Positions 1 through 9,554 of a stretch of 64,000 nt of DNA are shown piece by piece. The position numbers were made by a program, and so were the translations under genes. The stretch covers positions 62,001 through 126,000 of the forward strand of contig PHBK01000001.1 in assembly GCA_002840565.1 (NCBI GenBank). The letters are read 5' to 3'. A model generated the notes under the pieces. That model made no database searches. It saw nothing but the letters and a program-made list of their open reading frames with translations, and was not told the DNA's origin. Position 1 is the first letter of the stretch, and each line of letters opens with the position of its first letter. The DNA comes from Deltaproteobacteria bacterium HGW-Deltaproteobacteria-12 (GTDB lineage: Bacteria; Desulfobacterota; Syntrophia; Syntrophales; Smithellaceae).

Positions 1-330
1 GTAAACGCAAACATGGCTTTCAATGCCCATGATGATGGCCTCCCGGCGTCCCGACGATTCCAGTTTTTTCCGGAAATCACTGTTCCCCCAGCAGCTGAAG
101 CTTTCCTTGGCAACGGGTTGAATATCGTTTAGTTCCGGGGCCAGGTCAGTTATAATGTGCCCTAATTTTTCCGGAATCTGTTCCGTAGCAATTACCGGCA
201 GGTTTAATATTTTTGCTCCTCGGATCACTTTGGAGGCATTAATCAGAAGATTTTCCTTTTCCTGCATTGCCTGGAAGAGACTGCCCTGAATATCGATGAC
301 AATTAATACTGCTGACCGGCGGCTGATCAT
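1..330 (-). CDS. Isochorismatase-family cysteine hydrolase, partial
   Basis: The 110 codons visible from an ATG at 330 run off the left edge of the window. The N-terminus (residues 7-13, AVLIVID, then Q) is the usual first strand and catalytic Asp of the isochorismatase-like fold. The motif GIESHVCV near residue 102-109 carries the nucleophilic cysteine. Family members hydrolyse amide or ester substrates such as nicotinamide or isochorismate; the substrate here cannot be read. The ATG overlaps the TGA of the upstream HMG-CoA lyase gene by four bases (ATGA), so the two are probably translationally coupled. The start is well defined by this overlap. Confidence 0.85.
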   Translation of the reverse strand, partial: MISRRSAVLIVIDIQGSLFQAMQEKENLLINASKVIRGAKILNLPVIATEQIPEKLGHIITDLAPELNDIQPVAKESFSCWGNSDFRKKLESSGRREAIIMGIESHVCVY

Positions 331-1265
331 TTTGTTTTCCCCCTTTTGCTGTCGTCAACTAATTTATGCTTTTTCGGCAGACCTGCCTGAAAAAGAGAAC
401 TGGTGATATTTGCCTGCGGCAATGTCTTTTGCAAAAAACGGCAAACGCTGAGAAGTTTTTGCACATCAATGCCTGTTTTAATGCCCATCTGCTCGAACAG
501 GAAGACTGTTTCTTCAGTGGCAACGTTGCCGGAAGAATTTGGTGCATATGGACAACCGCCCAGACCGCCTGTCGCCGCGTCGAATGATCGAATGCCGATC
601 TCATACGCCCGTAATGTATTGGCTAAAGCCAGCCCTCGGGTGTTGTGAAAATGCGCCCCGAAAGTAATTTCCGGAAAACGTTTTTGGCAGGCGCTGAATT
701 TTTCTTCGATCATTTTGGGATTGCCGAATCCTACTGTATCGCACAGGGTAATTTCTGTTACTCCGCAGTCCGCTGTTTTTTCGACAGCCCGGAGGACGGC
801 ATCAGTTTTGATCTCCCCGGCAAAAGGACAGCCAAAAACAGTTGCCAGAGCGGCCTGGAAAGTGATACCGGAATCATCAAGATATTTCTGACAGATGTGA
901 CGCAATTCTTTAATGGATTCCTCCGGTGTCTGCCGGACATTGCGGTAATTATGCGCAGAGCTTACCGAAAAGAAAAAGATGAATTTGCCGATGCCACAGG
1001 ATAGAGCGTTTTCCGCTCCGCGGATATTGGGAATCAGGGCGGAAAGGACAACATTTTTCAGAGCTTTGATGCCTTTGACCATTTCCCGGATGTCCTGGAA
1101 CTGCGGAATTGCCTGCGGGGCGACAAAAGAGCCGATTTGCATTTCCGAAATTCCGCAGGCGGCAAGCCGTTTGATGAATTGGATTTTTTGCTTTGTCGGG
1201 ACGAAGAAATCTATGTTCTGCAATCCATCCCGCGGCCCGACTTCAATAATCTTCACTTTTTCCAT
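327..1265 (-). CDS. mvaB: Hydroxymethylglutaryl-CoA lyase
   Basis: This 312-residue TIM-barrel enzyme would split HMG-CoA into acetoacetate and acetyl-CoA in leucine or ketone-body catabolism. Residues 8-17 (EVGPRDGLQN) hold the catalytic Arg and metal-binding Asp. The HFHN motif supplies the metal-binding histidines. The glycine-rich loop GGLGGCPYAP..SGNVATE near residues 232-250 contains the active-site cysteine typical of HMG-CoA lyases, which separates it from homocitrate or isopropylmalate synthases. Length matches the family. A GGGAG ribosome site lies about ten bases before the ATG. The stop overlaps the isochorismatase-like start, so the two form an operon. The symbol follows family usage. 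Confidence 0.92.
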   Translation of the reverse strand: MEKVKIIEVGPRDGLQNIDFFVPTKQKIQFIKRLAACGISEMQIGSFVAPQAIPQFQDIREMVKGIKALKNVVLSALIPNIRGAENALSCGIGKFIFFFSVSSAHNYRNVRQTPEESIKELRHICQKYLDDSGITFQAALATVFGCPFAGEIKTDAVLRAVEKTADCGVTEITLCDTVGFGNPKMIEEKFSACQKRFPEITFGAHFHNTRGLALANTLRAYEIGIRSFDAATGGLGGCPYAPNSSGNVATEETVFLFEQMGIKTGIDVQKLLSVCRFLQKTLPQANITSSLFQAGLPKKHKLVDDSKRGKTK

Positions 1266-1513
1266 CTTGTCCGTCTCCCTAGTTTGGGGGGCAGTATAGG
1301 AAGTAAAAAGAGAAATGTCAAATTAAAGGCAATCAGCCGCTGTTTGAGCCGAGCGGAGTAAATCGGCAGTTTCGCGCATTATTGCCCCGGCACTGGTGGG
1401 GGCTAAGCTGCGGGGATTGAGGAGTTATACCCCCTCCTTACCGGTCATTGATTGTTTTGGAGGGCTATGTTAAAATAAAACAAAAAAGCTTTTGCTGGAA
1501 AGGGGGCCTTCGA

Positions 1514-1879
1514 ATGTTCCAGATTGCAGCATACGAAAAATATAGCGATGGACAAACCATCTTTAAAGAGGGGACACATGGGGATTGGTTGTATATAGTG
1601 GAAGACGGGGCAGTGGAAATTTCGCGGACTGTAAATGACCGGAAAATATTAATCGCAACTTTTAAAGAGGGAGAAATATTCGGAGAAGTGGCCTATATCG
1701 CTAAAGTTGAACGGTCGGCCACAGCCACGGCGTCGGGTGACACAACTATCGGAGTAATTGACCGGGATTTTTTTGATCAGGAATTCAACAAGCTGTCCGG
1801 CAATTTTCAGCTGATTCTCAAAACCTTGGCGCTGCGTCTGAAAAAAACAACGGATGTCCTCGTTGCTATGCAACAATAA
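1514..1879 (+). CDS. Stand-alone cyclic-nucleotide-binding domain protein
   Basis: This 121-residue protein consists almost wholly of one Crp-type beta-roll. The phosphate-binding cassette region reads FGEVAYI followed about eight residues later by RSATATA, as in cAMP/cGMP-binding domains. No helix-turn-helix follows, so it is not a Crp/Fnr transcription factor by itself. It may act as a small sensor or regulatory subunit; the partner is unknown. I chose the ATG at 1514 because AAAGGGGG stands about eight bases upstream; an in-frame upstream extension has no homology-like features. It is monocistronic, between the divergent HMG-CoA lyase operon and rpsT. Confidence 0.8.
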   Translation: MFQIAAYEKYSDGQTIFKEGTHGDWLYIVEDGAVEISRTVNDRKILIATFKEGEIFGEVAYIAKVERSATATASGDTTIGVIDRDFFDQEFNKLSGNFQLILKTLALRLKKTTDVLVAMQQ

Positions 1880-1971
1880 TCCCGGTGACAATCTTCTACA
1901 CGGGCTGGAACAATAAGAGGAGCGGCAGAAAAAATGTCAATTAAAGCAGATAATTTAGCTGTAAATTGCGC

Positions 1972-2000
1972 TTGACAGCCCATCTTAATTGGGCTAAAGA
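1972..2000 (+). promoter_or_regulatory. Sigma-70-type promoter of rpsT
   Basis: A perfect -35 TTGACA (1972-1977), a 17-base spacer and a -10-like TAAAGA (1995-2000) lie 46 bases before the rpsT start. The spacer is almost filled by an inverted repeat, AGCCCA (1977-1982) and TGGGCT (1990-1995), which could be a protein-binding site. The -10 match is only moderate. Confidence 0.55.
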
Positions 2001-2045
2001 ATGCCGCCTTATTAATAGAAACCAATAAAACCTAGGAGGAATCTT

Positions 2046-2315
2046 TTGGCAACACATAAATCAGCAGAAAAACGCGATCGTCAAAGCGAAAAACGCCGTG
2101 AGCGCAATATCGCCGGCAAATCCGCAATCAAAACAAGAATTAAATCGGTACTCAGCGCTGTGGAGACTAAAAATAAAGAAGCATCTCTCAACGCCCTTAA
2201 AGCCGCCATCCCGATGATCGATAAAGCCGCAGTTAAAGGTGTGATTCACAAGAAGAATGCCTCCCGCAAAGTTTCGCGGCTGACCAAAAAAATAAATGCT
2301 CTTCAAGGCAAATAA
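2046..2315 (+). CDS. rpsT: 30S ribosomal protein S20
   Basis: This 89-residue, strongly basic helical protein has the S20 pattern: an N-terminal ATHKSAEKR run, the Arg/Lys-rich segment RQSEKRRERN, and a C-terminal KKNASRKVSRLTKKIN block that binds 16S rRNA. It assembles early into the 30S subunit. Translation starts at TTG (2046), with AGGAGGA seven bases upstream; no in-frame ATG exists near the N-terminus. E. coli rpsT also starts at UUG, where weak initiation is linked to autogenous control, so the start may be a conserved regulatory feature. The gene has its own promoter and a strong terminator. Confidence 0.96.
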   Translation: MATHKSAEKRDRQSEKRRERNIAGKSAIKTRIKSVLSAVETKNKEASLNALKAAIPMIDKAAVKGVIHKKNASRKVSRLTKKINALQGK

Positions 2316-2358
2316 ACAATGAAGCTGCCGGCCCTTATTGACCGGCAGCTTCATTGTT
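2315..2358 (+). terminator. Strong hairpin terminator after rpsT
   Basis: A perfect 17-bp inverted repeat (2315-2331 against 2342-2358, inner arm GCTGCCGG/CCGGCAGC, ten-base loop) begins at the last base of the rpsT stop. The arms end in AACAATG/CATTGTT, so the T-tract is modest, but the stem is long and GC-rich at its top. It probably ends rpsT transcription. Confidence 0.85.
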
Positions 2359-2539
2359 CTGAACACAATTCAATCTTGCAATAAATCCGTAAATATTTGT
2401 TATTATAAACCGGGATCTGCGATATTTAGAGTCGGGCCGGCAATCAGTCCATGTTTTGATTGATATTGGCGGATGTTTCGGTTATCTGTAAACATAAGTA
2501 AAAGGCTCTCAGCGGCACGTTTCTGCAGTCGGAGGATAT

Positions 2540-3478
2540 GTGGCTTTTTTTAATTACGGATATAACGAAATTCATTACGAGATTAATGGGACTCCTGGCC
2601 GGCCGGTTATCACAATTATTAACGGGTTGATTCAAGGGGCTCAGCACTGGAACAAATATATCCATCTTTTTAATGATGCCGGATATCAGGTTCTGACCTA
2701 TGATCTGTTAGGGCAGGGTTCATCTTCCAAACCGGTGCTCTCTGTGAATTTTAATGAAAATCCGAAAATTCTGGCATCATTGCTGGATCATTTAAAAATC
2801 AAGCAAACATACGTGATGGGGATTTCCTTTGGCGGGGTCATTGCTTTGAAACTGGCCATTAACTATCCAGTTAGAGTCAAAGGAATTATTCCCATCAGCA
2901 CGTTTAGTGAAACTGATCAGCAGCTCTACCTGCATGGATTGAATTTATATAAAGGCATGATTCAGGGAGGCTTCGAGTATCTGGTGGATTTATTCAATGC
3001 CGTCAACTTCCGCTCCTCCTGGATGCGGGATAATAAAGATATGCTGGAGATTTCCAAACGGAAAAGCTTTTCTTACAATGACCTTTATGCCATCCAGAAT
3101 TTAATTGAATCTATGGTCAATTTTCGTGGTTTTACTCCGGAATTGAAAAAAATTAAATGCCCGGCAATGATTATGAATGGTGAATTTGACTATCTTACGC
3201 CACGCTGGTGTCACGAGGTGTTAAGATCTAATATTAAAAATTCGCGGCTGGTATTGATGCAGCATGTCTGCCATGCCTTCACGGTAGAGATACCGGAGAT
3301 AACCTGCCGGGTTATAGTTGATTTTATCCAAAAGGTTGAGAACAGGAAATGGAGGGGCGACAAATCGGTCTGGATTGCGACAGATGATCCGCATTCGACG
3401 GAATTGCTTTTTCCCTGCCGGGGGGACCATACGCGCGCAATTCCAATGTTTAAGGGGGATTCAGCAAATGCCGATTAG
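2540..3478 (+). CDS. Alpha/beta hydrolase
   Basis: A 312-residue single-domain alpha/beta hydrolase. The oxyanion-hole region is INGLIQGAQHW (about 27-37), the nucleophile elbow is GISFGG (about 94-99), the acid is the Asp in NGEFDYLTP, and the catalytic His is in QHVCHAF. The last 40 residues, after the fold, are polar and look unstructured. The start is GTG (2540) with GGAGG four bases before it; an ATG two bases earlier is out of frame. The 3' end overlaps the next gene by 11 bp, so they are co-transcribed. The substrate is unknown; a similar but shorter hydrolase lies at 56470-57336. Confidence 0.85.
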   Translation: MAFFNYGYNEIHYEINGTPGRPVITIINGLIQGAQHWNKYIHLFNDAGYQVLTYDLLGQGSSSKPVLSVNFNENPKILASLLDHLKIKQTYVMGISFGGVIALKLAINYPVRVKGIIPISTFSETDQQLYLHGLNLYKGMIQGGFEYLVDLFNAVNFRSSWMRDNKDMLEISKRKSFSYNDLYAIQNLIESMVNFRGFTPELKKIKCPAMIMNGEFDYLTPRWCHEVLRSNIKNSRLVLMQHVCHAFTVEIPEITCRVIVDFIQKVENRKWRGDKSVWIATDDPHSTELLFPCRGDHTRAIPMFKGDSANAD

Positions 3479-4088
3479 TTCGGGCAGCGACTGGAGAAAG
3501 CAGGCTGCAGCATATTTCGCGCAACATGGCCTGAAGAGTGCTGACCAGACAAGAATCAGCCTGTTTATTTCGGCGGTGAAAAGAGCCAACAGCATGATTC
3601 TGGCCAAGGTGGAATTTCACGCAGTGGATTGGCTGCCCTACAGTTTCCTGCATAATCAGTATTATCGTGAAATGGAACTGGCAACATTACTTTATCGGGC
3701 GACATCGTGGAGCCTCGATACGGTCAATTACTGGCAAATGGCCCAATTTGAAATTAAGTTATGGCAGGAAGCGGAAATCGGCAAATATCTTTGGGGTTCA
3801 ATTGCGCCGGATCTTAACTTTTTTGAATATCTTGCTTTAAGCCATGCTTTTATGTCGGAAATAAGATTTATTCCCCTGTTTCCGGCCCAATGGAAACTGG
3901 ACACCCCTTTCCTGCAAACACTATACAATATGGAAGTTGAATCCGGACGCCTCATTCAGACGCAGATACGTCTGATGAAAGAGCTGGATTTAAATCTTGG
4001 CCTGGAGGAAAAGGAATTAGTCGTGAGGAAAAAACGTTCCGCCGTGGAAAATATTTTTAAAGATTTACTGGCTATGATTTGCCGGTAA
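3468..4088 (+). CDS. Hypothetical protein, hydrolase-linked
   Basis: I do not recognise this 206-residue protein. It is rich in aromatic residues (many Trp, Tyr, Phe in residues 45-145) and probably mostly helical, with no signal peptide or clear membrane span; the C-terminal 40 residues are charged. It lies between two alpha/beta hydrolases, overlapping the first by 11 bp, with AAGGGGGA about nine bases before its ATG. It could be an accessory subunit of the neighbouring hydrolases, but nothing in the sequence proves this. A longer in-frame extension upstream would run inside the hydrolase gene and is unlikely. Confidence 0.75.
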   Translation: MPISSGSDWRKQAAAYFAQHGLKSADQTRISLFISAVKRANSMILAKVEFHAVDWLPYSFLHNQYYREMELATLLYRATSWSLDTVNYWQMAQFEIKLWQEAEIGKYLWGSIAPDLNFFEYLALSHAFMSEIRFIPLFPAQWKLDTPFLQTLYNMEVESGRLIQTQIRLMKELDLNLGLEEKELVVRKKRSAVENIFKDLLAMICR

Positions 4089-4124
4089 GAAGGAAAGTTA
4101 ATAACAACGGGGAGGTTGCATTCT

Positions 4125-5702
4125 ATGAAAATAAATTATTCGCGCATTCGGCTTGTGTTGGCGGCATTTCTTGCCGCCCTGCTGCTGTTTGGCTGCGCCA
4201 GTGCGCCGCAGGTTAAACCTTTTAAAGTCAATGCCGTCCAGGTCAGGAAGGGTTCGCCGGAAAAAAGCTTTTGGCGCGATCAGGTGACCTATCCTTTTAA
4301 TGTCAAGTACGCTAAAGCCAAAGACTCCAGAGGGATGGAATGGGAAATTGCCTATATGGATGAATATTACGGCATTGATCCGCAACCGAAAGTTCTTGTC
4401 CTCATCCACGGCAAGGGGGCCTTCGGCGCATATTTCGGACATGTGATGAAAGTTGCCCTGCAGAATGGTTTGCGGGTCATTGTACCCGATTTGCCGCATT
4501 TTGGAAAATCCATCCCCGGCAACCTCCATAAACCGCTGTCCCGCAGTCTGCAAGATACACGTGAAGCCATCCACGATCTTATTGTGCAGCAGCTGGGAGT
4601 TAAGCAAGCTGCTTATTTAGGCCACTCGCTGGGCGGCCAATGGGTTCTAGGTTATGCGCTGACCTATCCGGGTGCAGTGGAAAAAATAATTCTGGAAAGT
4701 TCCGCCGGGCTGGAAGAATATCCGACAAAAATTAAGATCGGCGATAAAGAAATGCTGCTATTTGATGATTCCCAAAAGGATATGAAATCATGGGAAGTCG
4801 TCTGGGGAGATCGTTTAAAACAGGGACTGATGCAGGATGATGAATACTGGATAAATTTTGCTTATTTCAAGCACAAGAATCCTAAAACCGGCAAGATTGA
4901 ACCATCAAGAATTGGGTTCTTTATCAATGACACCGAATACGCAAAATTTTTTACCGAAGTGCGCATTGCCCTGAACCATAGCAATAAAAGAGAGCATTAC
5001 AATTACGTTGCGGAGGACGCCCGGGATATTTATTCGCTGGGAATTGAGTCGCGCCGGGAGGATCCGAACAGCATTTACAAGAGAATCAGGAATATCAAGG
5101 CGCCCATATTCCTGACTTTTGGTGAAAAAGATCCTCTGCTGCCGACGCTGCTCAGCGGCAAGACAGATTTAAAATGGGAAATAATCAAACCGGTTTATGA
5201 CGATTTGAAAAAAGCCGGCAACCCGCCATTGGTTAAAATATACGCGGGAGCAGGGCACTTTATTCATACTGATTTCCCCGATCTGTATTCGAATGATGTC
5301 GTCAATTTTGTCCTGAAATCAAAGGCCGGTGAACCGCTGGAGGATGTTGAGGGCTATAAATCACCGAACCTTCAACTTCCGGAAGATGTACAGGCTTTCC
5401 TCAATCAATTCCGGGACGACGTTTTGTCGCGTGATATGAAAAAAATAAGTATGCACTATGCAGCAAGTTTCAAGCAGGACGGTTACAATCGCCAGGCATT
5501 TCTCGAATTACTGAGCCGGACGGTTGGGTTTATTGCCAAATATGAGACTAAAATGACGAAATTGGAAGCGGATAAAACCGATCCCGCTATTCTGCACGTC
5601 GACGGCTCAGTTGATCTGGGCTCGCTGACGGCGCCTTTTGCCGATCGTTCCATGATGATTAAAGAAAATGGCGTCTGGAAGTGGTACGGCAATCAAAAGT
5701 GA
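4125..5702 (+). CDS. Lipoprotein alpha/beta hydrolase with C-terminal NTF2-like domain
   Basis: This 525-residue protein starts with a lipoprotein signal (hydrophobic run, then LLLFGC), so it should be exported and lipid-anchored; Ala at +2 fits the outer membrane. Residues about 85-400 form an alpha/beta hydrolase: LIHGKGAFG oxyanion region, GHSLGGQW nucleophile elbow, GEKDPLLP acid, AGAGHFIH histidine. The last 110 residues read like a SnoaL/NTF2-type module (a helical start, then HVDGSVDLGSL and a WKWYG end). Such a fusion suggests a periplasmic esterase or lipase with a ligand-binding tail. GGGGAGG lies nine bases before the ATG. It follows the unknown gene by 36 bases and is probably in the same operon. 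Confidence 0.85.
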   Translation: MKINYSRIRLVLAAFLAALLLFGCASAPQVKPFKVNAVQVRKGSPEKSFWRDQVTYPFNVKYAKAKDSRGMEWEIAYMDEYYGIDPQPKVLVLIHGKGAFGAYFGHVMKVALQNGLRVIVPDLPHFGKSIPGNLHKPLSRSLQDTREAIHDLIVQQLGVKQAAYLGHSLGGQWVLGYALTYPGAVEKIILESSAGLEEYPTKIKIGDKEMLLFDDSQKDMKSWEVVWGDRLKQGLMQDDEYWINFAYFKHKNPKTGKIEPSRIGFFINDTEYAKFFTEVRIALNHSNKREHYNYVAEDARDIYSLGIESRREDPNSIYKRIRNIKAPIFLTFGEKDPLLPTLLSGKTDLKWEIIKPVYDDLKKAGNPPLVKIYAGAGHFIHTDFPDLYSNDVVNFVLKSKAGEPLEDVEGYKSPNLQLPEDVQAFLNQFRDDVLSRDMKKISMHYAASFKQDGYNRQAFLELLSRTVGFIAKYETKMTKLEADKTDPAILHVDGSVDLGSLTAPFADRSMMIKENGVWKWYGNQK

Positions 5703-5772
5703 CGGCATATTAGAAGATCAATATTGCCGTAATTGCGAGTTTAGCGAAGCAATCTCAGGCACTGTAAATGAT

Positions 5773-6555
5773 ATGATCCGGACAAACAGCTTTCAGTTTA
5801 ATCTTTGTCATTTCCGGCAACGATTTGGGGGCAGCGATTTGCCCCCGGGTGATCTGGTCTGCGCCATTGGGACTTACTTTCTGGGTGCTCCCTATCAGCC
5901 CGATACGCTGGAATCCGGTCTCAAAGAAAAACTCATTGTCAACTGTGCGCAGTTTGATTGCTTTACTTTTTTAGAAACAGTGCTGGCGCTGACCGGTTGT
6001 GTTTATACCGGGAAAATATCAAAGGCGGAATTCCGGCGGCTATTACAATTGATCCGCTACCGGAGTGGAATAATCAATGGCTACTCTTCGCGCCTGCATT
6101 ACTTTACCGACTGGCTGCGGGATAATGAACTAAAAGGGATGCTGCGGGATGTTTCCCGCCGGCTGGGGGCGATAAGCTCCCGGAAAAAGATTGATTATAT
6201 GACCGCTCACCGCAAATCATACAGCGGTCTGCAAAACGAAAATGAATTTCAGAAAATGCGGCGCGTCGAGCAAAACATCTCCCGCCGAGTATTCCGGATA
6301 ATTCTCAAATATAAAGTCAACCGGCAAACAGGGAAAATTAAATCAGGCGATATTATTGCTTTTACTGCCGGCAAGGAAGGCCTGGATGTCGCCCATGCCG
6401 GTTTTGCTCTCTGGCGGGGGAAAAAATTGCATCTCCTGCATGCCTCCAGCAAGGAAGGCGCCGTGGTTGTCTCGCAAAAAACACTTGTCTCTTATCTGAA
6501 GCAAAACAAAAATTATACCGGGATCATGGTCGGTACTAACCTATGCATGACTTGA
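5773..6555 (+). CDS. DUF1460 family, NlpC/P60-like amidase
   Basis: This 260-residue protein matches the DUF1460 pattern (N-acetylmuramoyl-alanine-amidase-like, papain-type fold): NCAQFDCFTFLETVLAL carries the likely nucleophile Cys, LHYFTDWLRDNE follows, then GDIIAF, and VAHAGFALW supplies the likely catalytic His before LLHASS. Family members with known structure resemble NlpC/P60 hydrolases, so peptidoglycan or peptide cleavage is likely. No signal peptide is visible with the ATG at 5773; no clean ribosome site precedes it, and an earlier start inside the preceding gene cannot be excluded. It closes the hydrolase operon. Confidence 0.8.
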   Translation: MIRTNSFQFNLCHFRQRFGGSDLPPGDLVCAIGTYFLGAPYQPDTLESGLKEKLIVNCAQFDCFTFLETVLALTGCVYTGKISKAEFRRLLQLIRYRSGIINGYSSRLHYFTDWLRDNELKGMLRDVSRRLGAISSRKKIDYMTAHRKSYSGLQNENEFQKMRRVEQNISRRVFRIILKYKVNRQTGKIKSGDIIAFTAGKEGLDVAHAGFALWRGKKLHLLHASSKEGAVVVSQKTLVSYLKQNKNYTGIMVGTNLCMT

Positions 6556-6695
6556 CAACATAAAACCTTCAACTACAAAGAATTAATGAGATAAAAGCAT
6601 TGAAGATTACCAGGGGAAAAGAATTATAATAAAGCGACGCATCGTCAGGCCTTCCGAGAATGCTGATTGGATGACAGGCACCACATCCATAAATT

Positions 6696-8099
6696 TTAGC
6701 TACTATCCGGTTGATCCGTTGTTTCACCATTTGAAGACGGATGATCGCTGTTTAATTTTTCCCATCGGTACCAGAATTTCTTATAGCTCATGCCGAGAAG
6801 CTTTGCAGCTTTGGCCACGACGCCATTGGCCCGCCCCATAGCTTTTTTCATGATATCATTTTCCATCTCCTCGAAATTTATCCCGCCGTCCGGGAGATCA
6901 AAATCAAATGATCCAACCGTCTCTGAAGTTCTGAGTTCGCTTTTAATATCCATCAAGGAGATGGTTTCAGAATCACTCATAATTACAGCCCTCTCTATAA
7001 CCGATTCAAGTTGCCTGATGTTGCCCGGCCAGTTAAATTCAAGGAGGGCCTTTATCGCAGTAGAGTCGATGCCGTTTATCCTTTTCCCAAATTCGTGATT
7101 GTATCTGTTCAGGAAAAATTCAGCTAGTCCCGGGATGTCATTTTTCCTATCCCTCAGCGACGGAAGTTCTATGGTGACAACCTTGAGCCTGTAGTACAAG
7201 TCTTCCCTGAAGGTGCCCTTTGCAAGCTCCTTTTCGATGTCCTTGTTGGTTGCGGTTATGATTCTGACATCGACCTTTATCGGGTCTTTTCCTCCGAGTC
7301 TTCTTATCTCTTTATCCTGAAGGACTCTCAAAAGCTTCGACTGCATCATGAGGGGCAGATCACCGATCTCGTCGAGGAATAAGGTGCCGTTGTTTGTTGC
7401 CTCGAACAGTCCTATTCTCCGCGACAGCGCGCCTGTGAAGGCACCGGGTTCATAGCCAAAGAGTTCGCTCTCAAAGAGATTTTCAGGTATAGCGGCACAG
7501 TTCAAGGCGGTAAATGGTTTGGCCCGCCTGGGACTGTTGTAGTGAATGGCCCTTGCAACAAGTTCCTTGCCCGTGCCGCTTTCACCCGCTATTAAGACCG
7601 TTGCGGAACTTTGCGAGACCTTTTTCATGATATTCACGGCTTCCTGCATCTTGCCGGACCTGCCTATTATTCCTTCGATCCTGAACCTGTCATACAGTTC
7701 CCTCTGGAGCTGGACATTTTCTTTTAGAATCTCAGTACGTTCGACAGCCCTCCGCACCATCATCAACAGGGAATCCTTGTTCAGCGGTTTGGTCAGATAG
7801 TCAAAGGCGCCTTTTTTCATCGCTTCAACAGCGGATGATATGGTTCCGTGGGCGGTTACGATAATAATGGTAGGGGAAGGGGAAAGAGAGCCTTTCTGGA
7901 CGGTGTCAAGCAATTCGATGCCGTCCATTCCCTCCATCTTGAGGTCCGTAAGTATGACGTCGGGATTGTATTTCTTGACGGTTATCAATGCTTCTTCGCC
8001 GGACGCGGCCGTATAGGTTTCATATCCCTCATCATCGAGTATCGTCTTTATGATGTCTCGCTGAAGCTGTTCGTCGTCTACAACAAGGATGACCGCCAT
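6696..8099 (-). CDS. NtrC-type sigma-54-dependent response regulator
   Basis: The 467 residues show three domains. The receiver (1-120) has DD at 8-9, phospho-acceptor D52 in [13 protein letters not shown] and TKPLN. The AAA+ sigma-54 activator domain (about 140-380) has Walker A GESGTGKE, the GAFTGA loop that touches sigma-54, Walker [10 protein letters not shown], and a sensor region. The C-terminal Fis-type helix-turn-helix spans about 415-455. It should activate sigma-54 promoters when phosphorylated by the kinase just upstream, which ends one base before this start. A near-consensus sigma-54 promoter at 13675-13690 heads the lipoprotein genes at the other end of this cluster and is its obvious candidate target. 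Confidence 0.95.
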   Translation of the reverse strand: MAVILVVDDEQLQRDIIKTILDDEGYETYTAASGEEALITVKKYNPDVILTDLKMEGMDGIELLDTVQKGSLSPSPTIIIVTAHGTISSAVEAMKKGAFDYLTKPLNKDSLLMMVRRAVERTEILKENVQLQRELYDRFRIEGIIGRSGKMQEAVNIMKKVSQSSATVLIAGESGTGKELVARAIHYNSPRRAKPFTALNCAAIPENLFESELFGYEPGAFTGALSRRIGLFEATNNGTLFLDEIGDLPLMMQSKLLRVLQDKEIRRLGGKDPIKVDVRIITATNKDIEKELAKGTFREDLYYRLKVVTIELPSLRDRKNDIPGLAEFFLNRYNHEFGKRINGIDSTAIKALLEFNWPGNIRQLESVIERAVIMSDSETISLMDIKSELRTSETVGSFDFDLPDGGINFEEMENDIMKKAMGRANGVVAKAAKLLGMSYKKFWYRWEKLNSDHPSSNGETTDQPDSS

Positions 8100-9548
8100 T
8101 TATTTCCCCTTATCCAAAGGCAGGGATATTGTAGCGGTGCTCCCCTTGCCCTCAATGCTTTTAAATTCTATCCTGCCTTTATGTTCTTCCACAACCCTTT
8201 TTGTGAGCGAAAGACCGATCCCGATCCCGTCTTGTTTGGTGGTAAAAAAAGGGTCGAAGATCTTCGAAATCTTCTCGGCTGAAATACCCATTCCTGTATC
8301 TTCAACCTCTATACATAACTTCTCATCCGTCCTGCGCGACCTTATCGTGACCTTCCCGCCATCAGGCATTGCGTGGAATGCATTTAGTATTATATTGTAA
8401 AGACAGGTTTTCATAAATCCGGGGTCCAGATAAATTTCCGGCAGCGTGCCCAGTTCCGTGACTATGGTAATCTTATCCTTTTCCGCCTTAGCCTTAACAA
8501 GTTCCAGAACGTCCTCTATGAGCTTCACTATATCCATCTTCTGGAGACTAATCTCAAGAGGTCTGCTGAACTCAAGGAAACTTTCGGCAAATCTGCTCAC
8601 GCGTTGTATTTCGCTTTTTATGTTAAGAATCATTGAATCGAAGTGCTCTTTGGCGCCTTCTTCATGGGGCTTATATTTTTTTTGGATGTGGTCAATGGAA
8701 AGGTTGATAAAATTGAGCGGGTTTTTGATCTCATGGGCGATGCTCATCGAAAATTGCCCCAGGCCCGCGAGTTGCTCGGCCTTGCGCAGCCTTTCCTCCA
8801 ATACGCGCTCTTCCTTAAGTTTACCGACCATGTAGTTAAAACTCTTTGCGAGTTCTCCTATCTCGTCTTTCCTCTCCGTGCGTATCTCCTGTTCGAGGTT
8901 CCCATGTGCGACATTCCTGGCGGCCTGAACGACATCCTCTATGGGTCTCGTGTATCTCTTCGCAATAATGATGCTGAGAAGCAACCCTATCGCAAAGATC
9001 ATTGCGGTTGCCGCTATTCTTCTGATGAGCCTTTTCTGCATATGCCCCGAAAGGTCCTCGGTGTTCACCGTAAGGTGTATGTATCCGTAATGTTTATTGT
9101 CTGCAACGACAGGAACAATGACATTATAAAATTGCCCCTCTCCCATTACGGGTTCCCCAAGGTCTGCCTTGAAAATGAGTTCCTTTTTTGTCTTTGTGAC
9201 CCATTTCCCTACATTTTTCGGATTGGTGCTGGATACGATCCTGTCGAAATTACTGATGATCGAGATTTCTTTAACACCCTTTGTTTTCAGTTTTTCAAGA
9301 TAGCCCTGGAGGCGCTTCTCTTGCGGGAGGCTGCTGCTGGTTACTTCCTCAACGCCCATCTGTATGCCTCTTGAAAGATCGGCGATCTGTTTTTCGAACT
9401 CGTCCTGGATCGATACTTCGGTCTGATAATAGAGAAAAACGAGGATGGAGATGATGCTAAGGCTCTGGATAAGCATCAGAGCTATAAGCTTTTTATTGAG
9501 AGAGGGCCTGGAAAAAAAATCTCTTATTTTATGGATGTTAAATGGCAT
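8100..9548 (-). CDS. Membrane sensor histidine kinase
   Basis: A 482-residue kinase: TM1 at about 20-41, a periplasmic sensor domain of about 130 residues, TM2 at about 180-200, HAMP (about 200-250), a HisKA domain with the H-box SIAHEIKNPLN, and an ATPase domain with DTGMGIS and GIGIGLSLT motifs. It should phosphorylate the NtrC-type regulator encoded immediately downstream. I use the ATG at 9548 because a consensus promoter ends six bases before it; a GTG at 9623 would add 25 residues and overlap the preceding stop (GTGA), but neither start has a ribosome site. The gene sits with L,D-transpeptidases, so the signal may concern the envelope. Confidence 0.9.
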   Translation of the reverse strand: MPFNIHKIRDFFSRPSLNKKLIALMLIQSLSIISILVFLYYQTEVSIQDEFEKQIADLSRGIQMGVEEVTSSSLPQEKRLQGYLEKLKTKGVKEISIISNFDRIVSSTNPKNVGKWVTKTKKELIFKADLGEPVMGEGQFYNVIVPVVADNKHYGYIHLTVNTEDLSGHMQKRLIRRIAATAMIFAIGLLLSIIIAKRYTRPIEDVVQAARNVAHGNLEQEIRTERKDEIGELAKSFNYMVGKLKEERVLEERLRKAEQLAGLGQFSMSIAHEIKNPLNFINLSIDHIQKKYKPHEEGAKEHFDSMILNIKSEIQRVSRFAESFLEFSRPLEISLQKMDIVKLIEDVLELVKAKAEKDKITIVTELGTLPEIYLDPGFMKTCLYNIILNAFHAMPDGGKVTIRSRRTDEKLCIEVEDTGMGISAEKISKIFDPFFTTKQDGIGIGLSLTKRVVEEHKGRIEFKSIEGKGSTATISLPLDKGK

Positions 9549-9554
9549 AAGCCC

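Noticed and set aside
8643..9374. A 243-codon plus-strand frame inside the histidine kinase gene
   Set aside because: It is antisense to a kinase with complete H, N and G boxes; composition is that of a shadow frame.
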